From the NCBI GenBank assembly GCA_023425615.1, contig JAFACJ010001064.1:1-5203 (forward strand): a DNA stretch of 5,203 nucleotides, given 5' to 3'. Shown piece by piece: positions 1 to 5,203 of this stretch (the stretch's first letter is position 1; each line of letters begins with the position of its first letter). The notes beneath the pieces were generated by a model, which was given only the letters and a program-made list of their open reading frames with translations, made no database searches and was not told the origin of the DNA. The position numbers and the translations under genes are program-made. Source of the DNA: Actinomycetes bacterium. GTDB taxonomy: Bacteria > Actinomycetota > Actinomycetes > Streptosporangiales > Streptosporangiaceae.

Positions 1-1449
1 CCGTCCTACATGTCGCCCGAGCAGGCCGACGGCAAGCCCGCCGACGTCCGCTCGGACCTGTACTCCCTCGGATGCGTGCTGTACGAGATGCTCACCGGCA
101 GGCCGCCTTTCACCGGTGACTCGGCCAGCGTCGTGCTCTTCCAGCACCTGCACAAAGCCTTCGAGCCGCCCTCCAGCTTGAACGCCGTTCTTGCGCCGTT
201 CTGGGACGGGATACTGGCGACCGCGCTGGCCAAGGCCCCTCAGGAGCGCTACCCGGACGCCGTCTCGATGCGCCGCGCCGTCGAAGTCGGCATGGCGGGT
301 GTGGCCATGCCGGGGGCCCCGACCGACGCGCTTCCGGCCGTTTCCCCCGCACCCGCCGCGACGATCCCGACCGCTCCGTCCCGGCGTCCGGTCCTCACCC
401 GTCGCCTCCTCATGACCGGTCTGGGCACCGCGAGCCTGGCCCTCGCCCTGGCTCCCTCCTACTCCTGGCTCACCCGAGAGAAGCCACCCAGGGTCCGCAG
501 CCGGCGCCTGACCGGCCACACCGACATCGTCACCTCCGTGGCCTTCAGCCCCGACGGCACGATCCTCGCCAGTGGCGGCTGGGACCACATGGTGCGGCTG
601 TGGGACCCCGTGAAGCACGAACCGCTCGGCCATCCGCTCATCGGCCACACGAGCACCGTCGACTCACTGGCCTTCAGCCCCGACGGCACGATCCTCGCCA
701 GCGGCAGCAACGACCAGACGGCGCAACTGTGGGACGTCGCCGGTAACGCGCCGTTCGGCAAGGCCTTGTCCGGTCATGGTCACAGCGTCCGCGCGCTGGC
801 CTTCAGCCCCGACGGCAAGACCCTCCTCACCGGAAGCGAGGACGGCCTGGGCAAGGACACGGGAACGGTGCGGTGGTGGGACGTGGACTCCCGCAGGCTT
901 CTGGAGCGGCGCTTCATCACCAACGCCGGCAGCGTCTGGGCGGTGGCCATCAGTCCTGATGGAAAGCTCTTCGCGACCGGCGGGGTCGGCGGACGCTTGG
1001 AGTCGGTGACGCCGGTCATGCTGTGGGACATGCGCGAGCGCTCCCTCCTCGACCGGCTCGAGGGCCACACCAGCCACATCACCACGGTGGCCTTCAGCCC
1101 CGACGGCAAGACCCTCGCCAGCGGCGGCCTCGACGGCGCGGTACTTCTGTGGGACGTGGACTCCCGCACTCCGCTCGGCGATCCCGTCGACGGACACCAC
1201 GCGGGCAGGATCGCCTCCGTGGCCTTCAGCCCCGACAGCGGAACTCTCGCCATCGGCGGCAACGACACCGTGTGGCTGTGGGACGTCGTCGCCCGCGCCC
1301 CCATTGGACAGCCGCTCACCGGGCACACCGACATGGTCAACTCGGTGGCTTTCAGCCCCGACGGCAAGACCCTCGCCAGCGGCAGCAGCGACAAAACGGT
1401 CCGGCTATGGCAAGTCGCAGACGCCGCTTCGAAGCCGACCCCACAGTGA
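1..1449 (+). CDS. Receptor-like Ser/Thr protein kinase with C-terminal WD40 beta-propeller (5' end outside window)
   Basis: The frame is open from base 1, giving 482 visible residues to TGA at 1447-1449. Residues 1-95 are the end of a Hanks-type kinase C-lobe: MSPEQ (the APE-motif equivalent, E7), the invariant Asp in RSDLYSLGC (D19), and a late conserved Arg in QERYPDA (R83). The nucleotide-binding and catalytic loops lie upstream of the window. A Pro/Ala-rich linker (about 96-132) leads to a hydrophobic segment at about 136-157, directly preceded by Thr-Arg-Arg (133-135). Residues 172 to about 480 form seven WD40 repeats, each with GH, VAFSPDG and LWD-type motifs, enough for a closed propeller. 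By family analogy the kinase is cytoplasmic, phosphorylates proteins on Ser/Thr, and uses the propeller as an external sensor or protein-binding module. Membrane topology is inferred. No signature assigns a specific pathway. No obvious terminator follows the stop. Confidence 0.96.
   Translation, partial: PSYMSPEQADGKPADVRSDLYSLGCVLYEMLTGRPPFTGDSASVVLFQHLHKAFEPPSSLNAVLAPFWDGILATALAKAPQERYPDAVSMRRAVEVGMAGVAMPGAPTDALPAVSPAPAATIPTAPSRRPVLTRRLLMTGLGTASLALALAPSYSWLTREKPPRVRSRRLTGHTDIVTSVAFSPDGTILASGGWDHMVRLWDPVKHEPLGHPLIGHTSTVDSLAFSPDGTILASGSNDQTAQLWDVAGNAPFGKALSGHGHSVRALAFSPDGKTLLTGSEDGLGKDTGTVRWWDVDSRRLLERRFITNAGSVWAVAISPDGKLFATGGVGGRLESVTPVMLWDMRERSLLDRLEGHTSHITTVAFSPDGKTLASGGLDGAVLLWDVDSRTPLGDPVDGHHAGRIASVAFSPDSGTLAIGGNDTVWLWDVVARAPIGQPLTGHTDMVNSVAFSPDGKTLASGSSDKTVRLWQVADAASKPTPQ
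514..1438 (+). repeat. Seven tandem WD40 repeats within the kinase gene
   Basis: Blades begin near 514, 643, 772, 922, 1063, 1192 and 1321. The codon after the conserved Val/Leu of the VAFSPDG motif falls at 541, 670, 799, 946, 1090, 1222 and 1348, a period of 126-147 bases. DNA similarity is high between blades: the stretch encoding AFSPDG is nearly identical in blades 1, 2, 3, 5 and 7. Blade 4 (AISPDG, with codons agt cct gat gga) and blade 6 (SPDSG) have diverged. The sequence tgggacgtggactcccgc recurs in blades 3 and 5. Blades 3 and 4 carry insertions in a surface loop (GLGKDTG and GGRLESVTP). Confidence 0.93.
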
Positions 1450-1601
1450 TCCTCGGCGAACCTCGTGGAGGGCAGGGCGGGTAGGGGCCACTGGCGCCGA
1501 TGTCGAGGAATCCGGGGGCGTTGGGGGTGGGGCAGCCGTCCGCGCCCCGGTTCACGCTGCACCACCTGGAGGTACTGATCGCCGTGATGCCTGCCGTGTC
1601 C

Positions 1602-2094
1602 GCTCTGCGGTGTCTTTCTGCCGTACTCCGGCCGCACCCCTCCCTGGACCGGCTCGCCCGCTCGCTCCAGGACCTCATCGCGATCGTCACCGGTCCGCGA
1701 AGGCGCGGCACCGGCTTCCACTCCCTCAAGGAAGCCCTCGACACCACCACGCCCGGCCGGTTCGCCCTCCACGCCTTCGCCGCCCTGGCCGGGTTCATCC
1801 ACGAACCCATCATCGAAGGCACCGACGAGGGCCTGGCCGCCGCCCGAGCCCGGCGTGAAACTCAGCCGTCCTCCCGCGATGACCCCTGAACAGGTCCGGC
1901 ACGCCCGCGCGCTGCCCACCCACCCCGACGCGACCATCGCCTCCATCGCCCGCCTGCTCGGAGTCTCCCGCTCGACCATCTACAGGTACGTCCCCGAACC
2001 GACGGGCGAGGGCGGCCGCCAAGCCCTCCGCGCCGCCCCGGACCGGCCAGAACTCCAAGCCGCGCCCGGCGAGGCCCCGACCGCGGCCCTCTGA
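1602..2094 (+). pseudogene. Decayed serine recombinase (resolvase/invertase family) remnant
   Basis: The first part is read in the frame of an ORF at 1500-1889. It contains SLDRLARSLQDLIAIV, then GTGFHSLKEALDTTTPG, FALHAFAALAGFI and EGLAAARAR, all hallmarks of the resolvase catalytic domain and long E-helix. The two Arg of DRLAR match the conserved active-site pair. The N-terminal YARVS motif with the nucleophilic Ser is absent. Between LRP (about 1626-1634) and SLDRL a few residues usual in the family (GDTLVV-like) appear deleted. One base seems lost near 1850-1855: restoring it joins AARAR to GVKLSRPPAMTPEQV in the next frame, which continues as a helix-turn-helix (TIASIARLLGVSRSTIYRYVPE) to TGA at 2092-2094. 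Family comparison is from memory of the fold. The protein cannot be catalytically active as it stands. No convincing gene is seen in 1450-1601. Confidence 0.85.
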
Positions 2095-2127
2095 CCTGCA
2101 CCGATCGCACCCCGATCCGTGTCAGAA

Positions 2128-2177
2128 CGGCCAGTGGCGATAACGCGAGCCGGCAGGCTCCTTAACGCCACTGGCCG
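2128..2177. terminator. Long nested hairpin between convergent genes, probable bidirectional terminator
   Basis: Perfect 12-base arms, cggccagtggcg (2128-2139) and cgccactggccg (2166-2177), enclose taa/tta pairs (2141-2143 with 2162-2164) and an inner stem gagcc/ggctc (2147-2151 with 2156-2160) with a GGCA loop. The structure lies 33 bases after the recombinase-remnant stop and one base before the stop codon of the carbonic anhydrase gene, as expected for a shared terminator. No U-tract follows on either strand, which is common in high-GC actinomycetes. It could alternatively be the end of a mobile element or a recombination site left with the recombinase. Confidence 0.6.
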
Positions 2178-2178
2178 C

Positions 2179-2838
2179 TCAGTTGAGCTCCGTCCCCGAC
2201 GCGGAGACGGCTAGCACGTCCTCAAGACCGCGGGCGGTGACCAAGCGGGCCGTGCCGTCGGTCAGCCGGTAGGACAAACCCACCACCGCAACCCGGCCGG
2301 CATCGACCGCCTGATCCAGCACGCGGGAGCGTTCCAGTAGCAGGTCGACGGTGTGCCGAATGTGCTCGGCGATGAAGTCTGCGTCCTCGGTGCGCCCAGC
2401 GGCGCGGGCGGCCAGCACACTGGGGGTGACCCGCTCGATCACATCCCGCACATAGCCGTCGGCTGGTGCGCCGCCCTCGACGGCGGCGCGGGTGGCCGCG
2501 ACGGCACCGCACGCGTCGTGGCCGAGCACCACCACGAGGGGTGCGCCCAGCACGTTCACCCCGTACTCGATACTGCCCAGCACTTCCGGCCCCTGGACGT
2601 GCCCGGCGGTGCGGACCACGAACAGGTCACCTAGCCCGCGATCGAAGATGATCTCGGCGGCCAGACGTGAGTCGGAGCAGCCGAAGAGCACGGCGAACGG
2701 ATTCTGGACGGGAACGACCTCGGTGCGACGCGCGGCATCCTGGTTGGGGTGCTCCGGCGAACCGGCGACGAACCGCTGGTTGCCGGCCAGCAGCATCTCG
2801 AAGGCTTCACGAGGCGTAGGAGTTCGGGTGTCGGCCAT
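2179..2838 (-). CDS. Beta-class carbonic anhydrase
   Basis: The gene encodes a 219-residue soluble enzyme, normal length for bacterial beta-carbonic anhydrases, which interconvert CO2 and bicarbonate in the cytoplasm. Counting from ATG at 2838, the zinc site is visible as C54-S-D56-S-R58 and H107-D-A-C110-G: Cys54, His107 and Cys110 are ligands, and the Asp56/Arg58 dyad is catalytic. RTAGHV (76-81) and GSIEYGVNVLGAPLVVVLGH (88-107) are typical of the family. The N-terminus, TPREAFEMLLAGNQRF, matches the usual opening helix, so nothing appears missing. A GTG at 2862 would add eight residues (VLGRSLLG), but the family start and a TAGTCT box seven bases upstream favour ATG 2838, possibly leaderless. 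There is no signal peptide. The gene is convergent with the recombinase remnant and has no operon partner, so a housekeeping bicarbonate-supply role is likely but inferred. Confidence 0.96.
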   Translation of the reverse strand: MADTRTPTPREAFEMLLAGNQRFVAGSPEHPNQDAARRTEVVPVQNPFAVLFGCSDSRLAAEIIFDRGLGDLFVVRTAGHVQGPEVLGSIEYGVNVLGAPLVVVLGHDACGAVAATRAAVEGGAPADGYVRDVIERVTPSVLAARAAGRTEDADFIAEHIRHTVDLLLERSRVLDQAVDAGRVAVVGLSYRLTDGTARLVTARGLEDVLAVSASGTELN

Positions 2839-2845
2839 ACCAAGC

Positions 2846-2876
2846 AGACTACGGCCAAGCACCCGGCACGGTGCCG
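2846..2876 (-). promoter_or_regulatory. Candidate leaderless promoter with overlapping palindrome for the carbonic anhydrase gene
   Basis: On the - strand, TAGTCT (complement of 2846-2851) fits the TANNNT -10 pattern and ends seven bases before ATG 2838, so transcription could start at the start codon. No good GGAGG-like site precedes this ATG. A perfect dyad CGGCAC-G-GTGCCG (2864-2876) covers the place where the -35 element would sit and could be an operator. No recognisable TTGACA-like -35 is seen, so the call is tentative. Confidence 0.3.
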
Positions 2877-3229
2877 CCAGGTCCGGCCGTGGCCGCCTGA
2901 GCGGCGTCCCGTCACCGCCTTCTCATCCTGGCGTTACCTCCGGTCAGCGGTCTGGATCGGGTGCCGGAGCCACCGGTGCCCGGTATCGCTCCAGCGACCG
3001 CCCGGGCGGCCCGGGCCTGCGGTGCTCCGGACCGCCGCTGCCGCGACTGGATACAGGACCCGGGCGAAGAGGACCACCTGGGTCCGGGGGGCTGGGTCTG
3101 CTGGCGGCGTGGATCCGCGGACTCGGCTACCGAGTCATTGATCTGCCGGGCATAGGCGCCCTGGCTGCGATCGGCCTGAGCGCCGCCTCTGCGCTGCGTA
3201 TCAGGCCTGCCGATCCCCAGGTCAAGGCA
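2877..3229. other. Intergenic stretch without a convincing gene
   Basis: Open frames cross this interval on both strands, but they are Arg/Pro/Gly-rich or have weak third-position GC bias, and no family motif is seen. The most coding-like part is + strand 3097-3244, read in the frame ending at TGA 3242-3244. It gives a hydrophobic-patterned tail (AAWIRGLGYRVIDLPGIGAL and onwards) with no credible start codon, Shine-Dalgarno site or upstream domain. It may be the 3' remnant of a lost gene. A small hairpin gccgc-ctga-gcggc lies at 2892-2905. Confidence 0.4.
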
Positions 3230-3291
3230 GAGACCTCCACCTGAGTTGAGGTCTCCGGTAGTCGAGACGAACCCGAAGGTCCACAACCTTC
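3230..3291. repeat. Cluster of short inverted repeats with mutually exclusive pairings
   Basis: gagacctc (3230-3237) can pair with gaggtctc (3248-3255). The gtctc part of that same arm (3251-3255) can instead pair with gagac at 3264-3268. A separate hairpin gaaggt-ccaca-accttc follows at 3275-3291. The cluster lies downstream of the - strand ORF that ends at 3310 and could act as its terminator. The first dyad (cctcca...ttgagg) also loosely resembles MerR-type operators. No run of T supports an intrinsic terminator. Confidence 0.4.
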
Positions 3292-3309
3292 ATAGAGCCT
3301 GCACGCCCT

Positions 3310-3828
3310 TCAGCTCATCCCGAGAGCCCCCGACCCACATGATCTCCGGTTTTCAACCGGTCTCGGCAGCCGCGTCGGAGAATTCAATAAGCCGCCCCTG
3401 AGCTGCGGGTATTCAGGTTCTTCGGGTGGGTGACGGTCCTGCCGCCACATTGCGCACAGGGTTCGGCGCAAGCATCCGGAGGGGGTGGAGGAGGATTCGC
3501 CGATGGGGTCGACCGCTGCTTGGCCGGAGACGTGCGAGATGTCGGAGCCGACGACGGCGTCGATGGCGAGGTGCTGGATGATGGCCGGGGCCGCGCGGGC
3601 GCCGAGGACGCCGAGGCCTTCGGGGGCGCAGGTGGGGATCTTTGACGGGTAGAGGTCGGTGCCGCCGTCGATGTCGCCCGTCGCTCCGCGCAGGTCGGCG
3701 AGCATCGCGTGAGCCAAGGCGAGCATCCACCGCCCGCTGTGCCACGCCGCCGGGAGCGGCGCGGTCAACGTCTGCCGGGCCTTGTGGCCGTTGCCGTACA
3801 GGGCCGGTCTGACGGCGGCGTAGCTCAC
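3310..3828 (-). CDS. Hypothetical protein, possibly truncated or decayed at its 3' end
   Basis: I do not recognise this 172-residue frame. It starts at GTG 3826-3828, immediately after an in-frame TAG, with only a weak, distant purine-rich stretch (gggaga, 11 bases upstream). Over residues 1 to about 130 nearly all codons end in G or C, and the opposite-strand frame is the Gly/Asp-rich type expected of an antisense shadow, so real coding on this strand is likely. Visible segments include SGRWMLALAHAMLADLRGA, GDIDGGTDLYPS, CAPEGLGVLGARAAPAIIQH and VVGSDISHVSGQAAVDPIGE. There is no clear transmembrane span or signal peptide. The last 40 codons lose the GC bias (agg, tta, ttg, aat, tct, aga, tca, tgt), suggesting the true end was lost or a frameshift added a foreign tail. 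It may therefore be a fragment of a larger protein. No function is assigned. Confidence 0.4.
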   Translation of the reverse strand: MSYAAVRPALYGNGHKARQTLTAPLPAAWHSGRWMLALAHAMLADLRGATGDIDGGTDLYPSKIPTCAPEGLGVLGARAAPAIIQHLAIDAVVGSDISHVSGQAAVDPIGESSSTPSGCLRRTLCAMWRQDRHPPEEPEYPQLRGGLLNSPTRLPRPVENRRSCGSGALGMS

Positions 3829-3899
3829 CTAACCCGACTTCTCCCTGGCCGTTCATCGGATCTCGCGGCGGAAGGAGCCCCAGCTGCCGACTTCGGGGG

Positions 3900-3964
3900 C
3901 GACGAAAGTGATTCGTTGTGCATGGATACGGCGAACCTACCGAAAGGCGATCTTTCGGGGGTAG
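3900..3964. promoter_or_regulatory. Two adjacent dyads upstream of the second kinase gene, candidate operators or leader hairpins
   Basis: The first dyad is cgacgaa (3900-3906) with ttcgttg (3912-3918), including one G-T wobble. The second is perfect: ccgaaag (3940-3946), loop gcgat, ctttcgg (3952-3958). It can be extended by cta (3937-3939) pairing with tag (3962-3964) across a three-G bulge. They lie 94-158 bases before the kinase start, in a locally AT-richer stretch, where a regulator site or a structured 5' leader is plausible. No clear -35/-10 pair was found. Confidence 0.35.
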
Positions 3965-4050
3965 CATCCTCGGTGAACGACTGGTTTGAGTCTCCGTGTT
4001 TCCCGGGGGCGCCCGCCGGAGTCGTCGTCCGCGTCATCGACTCCGTGTGA
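3922..4050 (+). CDS. Possible 42-residue small ORF upstream of the kinase gene
   Basis: ATG 3922 opens a 42-codon frame beginning MDTANLPKGDLSGV and ending VVVRVIDSV at TGA 4048-4050. The stop overlaps the GAGG ribosome-binding site of the downstream kinase, an arrangement that would permit translational coupling. Third-position GC is about 73 percent by hand count, below the neighbouring kinase but above chance for an AT-rich leader; the final 15 codons are strongly biased. There is no good ribosome-binding site and no family resemblance. It could equally be untranslated leader. Confidence 0.2.
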   Translation: MDTANLPKGDLSGVASSVNDWFESPCFPGAPAGVVVRVIDSV

Positions 4051-4057
4051 GGTTCGG

Positions 4058-5203
4058 GTGTTCCCTCTGCAACCCCGCGATCCCGCCGACATCGGCGGAT
4101 ACCGGCTCATCGGGCGGCTCGGTGAGGGCGGTCAAGGCGTCGTCTACCTCGCTGAAGCCGGGGATGGGGCGAAGGTCGCCGTCAAGATCCTGCACGGCGG
4201 GCTCGGCGATGCCCTGAAGCGTGAGATCTCCGCCGCACGCAAGGTCGCGGCGTTCTGCACCGCCGAGGTCCTCGATGTCGGCGACGACTACGTGGTGTCC
4301 GAGTACATCCAAGGTCCTTCGCTGAAGGACCTCGTCACCGGATCCGGGCCGCTGACCGGTCAGTCGCTGTACCGGCTCGCGGTCGGGACGATCACCGCGC
4401 TGGCGGCCGTCCACCAGGCCGGGATCGTCCACCGGGACTTCAAGCCCGCCAACGTTCTGATGTCGCCGGACGGGCCGCGTGTCATCGACTTCGGTATCGC
4501 CCGGCATCTCGACGGCACCAAGTCGGCGACCGGCGGCGTCATGGGCACACCCGCGTTCATGGCGCCCGAGCAGCTGCGCGGCGGTGGGGTGACGCCCGCC
4601 GCCGACGTGTACGCGTGGGCCGGGACGATCCTGTTCGCCGCCACCGGAGCCCCGCCCCACCAGGGCGGCAGCATCCCCTCGGTCATCTACCAGGTGCTCC
4701 ATGGCGAACCCGACCTCGGTGATCTGGCCGGCCCGCTTCGCGCCCTGCTGGAACGCTGCCTGGACAAGGACCCCGAACGGCGGCCCGTCGCCTACACCGT
4801 CCTGCGGACCCTCCTCGGTGACCCCGACGCCGACCAGCCGCAGCCAGCCCCCGCCCCGCCGTCACCGACGGTGCTGCGCGAGGGCGAGGCCACCGCCGGC
4901 CATCGCCTCCCCGCATCCGGCCACTCCACCGGCTGGACCAGCATCCGGCAGCCTCCCCCGCCCTCACCGTTCCACCAGCCGCAGCCCGCTCCGGAGCAGA
5001 CCACCGCGGGATACGGCCGCGCGGCTCAGCCCTTCACCGTCCAGCCGGTGCCCTTCTCGCCCGCCCCCCACGGCCTCCCCCAGCCGTCGCCGTTCCCTCC
5101 GCGCTCCCCGTTTCCCCTTCCCCAAGAGGTGGCCCCTGTCCGCTCGCCGCGGCGCAGGCCGCTCCCGGTGATCGCCGGGGCGGTCGCCGGGACCCTGCTG
5201 GCC
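4058..5203 (+). CDS. Membrane-anchored Hanks-type Ser/Thr protein kinase (3' end outside window)
   Basis: The frame starts at GTG 4058, preceded by GAGG at 4049-4052, and stays open to the window end (382 codons). The kinase domain is complete: Gly-rich loop LGEGGQGVVY (21-30), VAVK with ATP-binding Lys43, helix-C Glu56, catalytic loop HRDFKPAN with Asp127 and Asn132, DFG at 144-146, activation loop with T154, S156 and T158 before GTPAFMAPE, Asp183 and Arg242. It should be an active ATP-dependent kinase. Asp127 preceded by Arg126 marks it as an RD kinase, typically activated by activation-loop phosphorylation. Residues 256-362 form a Pro/Ser/Gln-rich linker. RRRPLPVIAGAVAGTLLA begins a basic-flanked transmembrane helix, so an extracytoplasmic sensor domain probably follows but is not visible. 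Substrates cannot be inferred. The sequence differs from the first kinase in motif wording and linker, so a recent tandem duplication is unlikely. Confidence 0.96.
   Translation, partial: MFPLQPRDPADIGGYRLIGRLGEGGQGVVYLAEAGDGAKVAVKILHGGLGDALKREISAARKVAAFCTAEVLDVGDDYVVSEYIQGPSLKDLVTGSGPLTGQSLYRLAVGTITALAAVHQAGIVHRDFKPANVLMSPDGPRVIDFGIARHLDGTKSATGGVMGTPAFMAPEQLRGGGVTPAADVYAWAGTILFAATGAPPHQGGSIPSVIYQVLHGEPDLGDLAGPLRALLERCLDKDPERRPVAYTVLRTLLGDPDADQPQPAPAPPSPTVLREGEATAGHRLPASGHSTGWTSIRQPPPPSPFHQPQPAPEQTTAGYGRAAQPFTVQPVPFSPAPHGLPQPSPFPPRSPFPLPQEVAPVRSPRRRPLPVIAGAVAGTLLA

Noticed and set aside
1486..1496. ggccactggcg as a terminal repeat partner of the 2128-2177 hairpin, bounding a mobile element
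   Set aside because: Only 9 bases are shared, in a near-palindromic GC-rich word, with no target duplication or longer repeat. That is too little to define an element boundary.
780..1979. Long - strand open frame opposite the WD40 kinase and recombinase remnant (399 codons)
   Set aside because: It is the antisense of the repeated WD40 codons and of the recombinase remnant. Its Ser/Arg/Pro-rich product has no family motifs, while the + strand has clear ones.
2492..3244. 250-codon + strand frame overlapping the carbonic anhydrase gene
   Set aside because: Its first 115 codons are antisense to a certain gene and the middle is low-complexity. Only the last 50 codons look potentially coding, and those are noted separately.
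2912..3286. 124-codon - strand frame upstream of the carbonic anhydrase gene
   Set aside because: Its third-position GC is near random, the composition is Arg/Gln/Gly/Pro-rich, and there is no ribosome-binding site or motif.
3318..3384. tRNA-like anticodon arm on the - strand (ccggttgaaaaccgg, which could display a GAA anticodon)
   Set aside because: Only one hairpin is present (perfect arms 3346-3351 and 3355-3360). No acceptor stem, D-arm or GTTC T-loop can be assembled on either side, so this is not a tRNA gene, and one arm is too little to call a tRNA fragment.
4034..4702. 222-codon - strand frame opposite the second kinase
   Set aside because: It is an Asp/Gly/Arg-rich shadow of the kinase domain, whose + strand frame contains all catalytic motifs.
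1..5203. CRISPR array, rRNA or classical insertion sequence
   Set aside because: No regularly spaced short repeats, conserved rRNA stretches or transposase motifs are visible. The only periodic repeats are the WD40 codons.

Overview
The window is very GC-rich, with strong G/C preference at third codon positions. It carries Hanks-type Ser/Thr kinases with Pro/Ala-rich juxtamembrane linkers, which points to a filamentous actinomycete (Streptomyces, Streptosporangiaceae or Thermomonosporaceae type). The genus cannot be fixed from this sequence alone.

Layout: (1) Positions 1-1449, + strand, hold the 3' part of a receptor-like Ser/Thr kinase: the end of the kinase C-lobe, a Pro/Ala linker, one hydrophobic segment preceded by a twin arginine, and a complete seven-blade WD40 propeller. 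(2) Positions about 1602-2094, + strand, hold a decayed serine recombinase (resolvase/invertase). It has lost its catalytic-serine N-terminus, has small deletions, and has a frameshift before its helix-turn-helix. (3) A long imperfect hairpin at 2128-2177 lies between this remnant and a convergent, intact beta-carbonic anhydrase on the - strand (2179-2838), which may have a leaderless start. (4) Positions 2863-3309 hold no convincing gene, only short dyads at 3230-3291. (5) Positions 3310-3828, - strand, hold an unrecognised open frame with coding-like third-position GC over most of its length. (6) Positions 3829-4057 are an upstream region with two short dyads and a possible 42-codon ORF. (7) From 4058 to the window end, + strand, a second Ser/Thr kinase begins. 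It has a complete kinase domain, a Pro-rich linker and the start of a transmembrane segment, and runs off the window.

The two kinases are both predicted membrane sensors but do not look like duplicates: their linkers and C-lobe sequences differ. The carbonic anhydrase is a stand-alone CO2/bicarbonate enzyme with no visible operon partner. The recombinase remnant and the poorly coding middle suggest an accessory region that has undergone insertion and decay. I see no strong evidence for a new multi-gene system. The most useful leads are the Tat-like anchor in front of the WD40 propeller, the hairpin at 2128-2177, and the unidentified - strand ORF.
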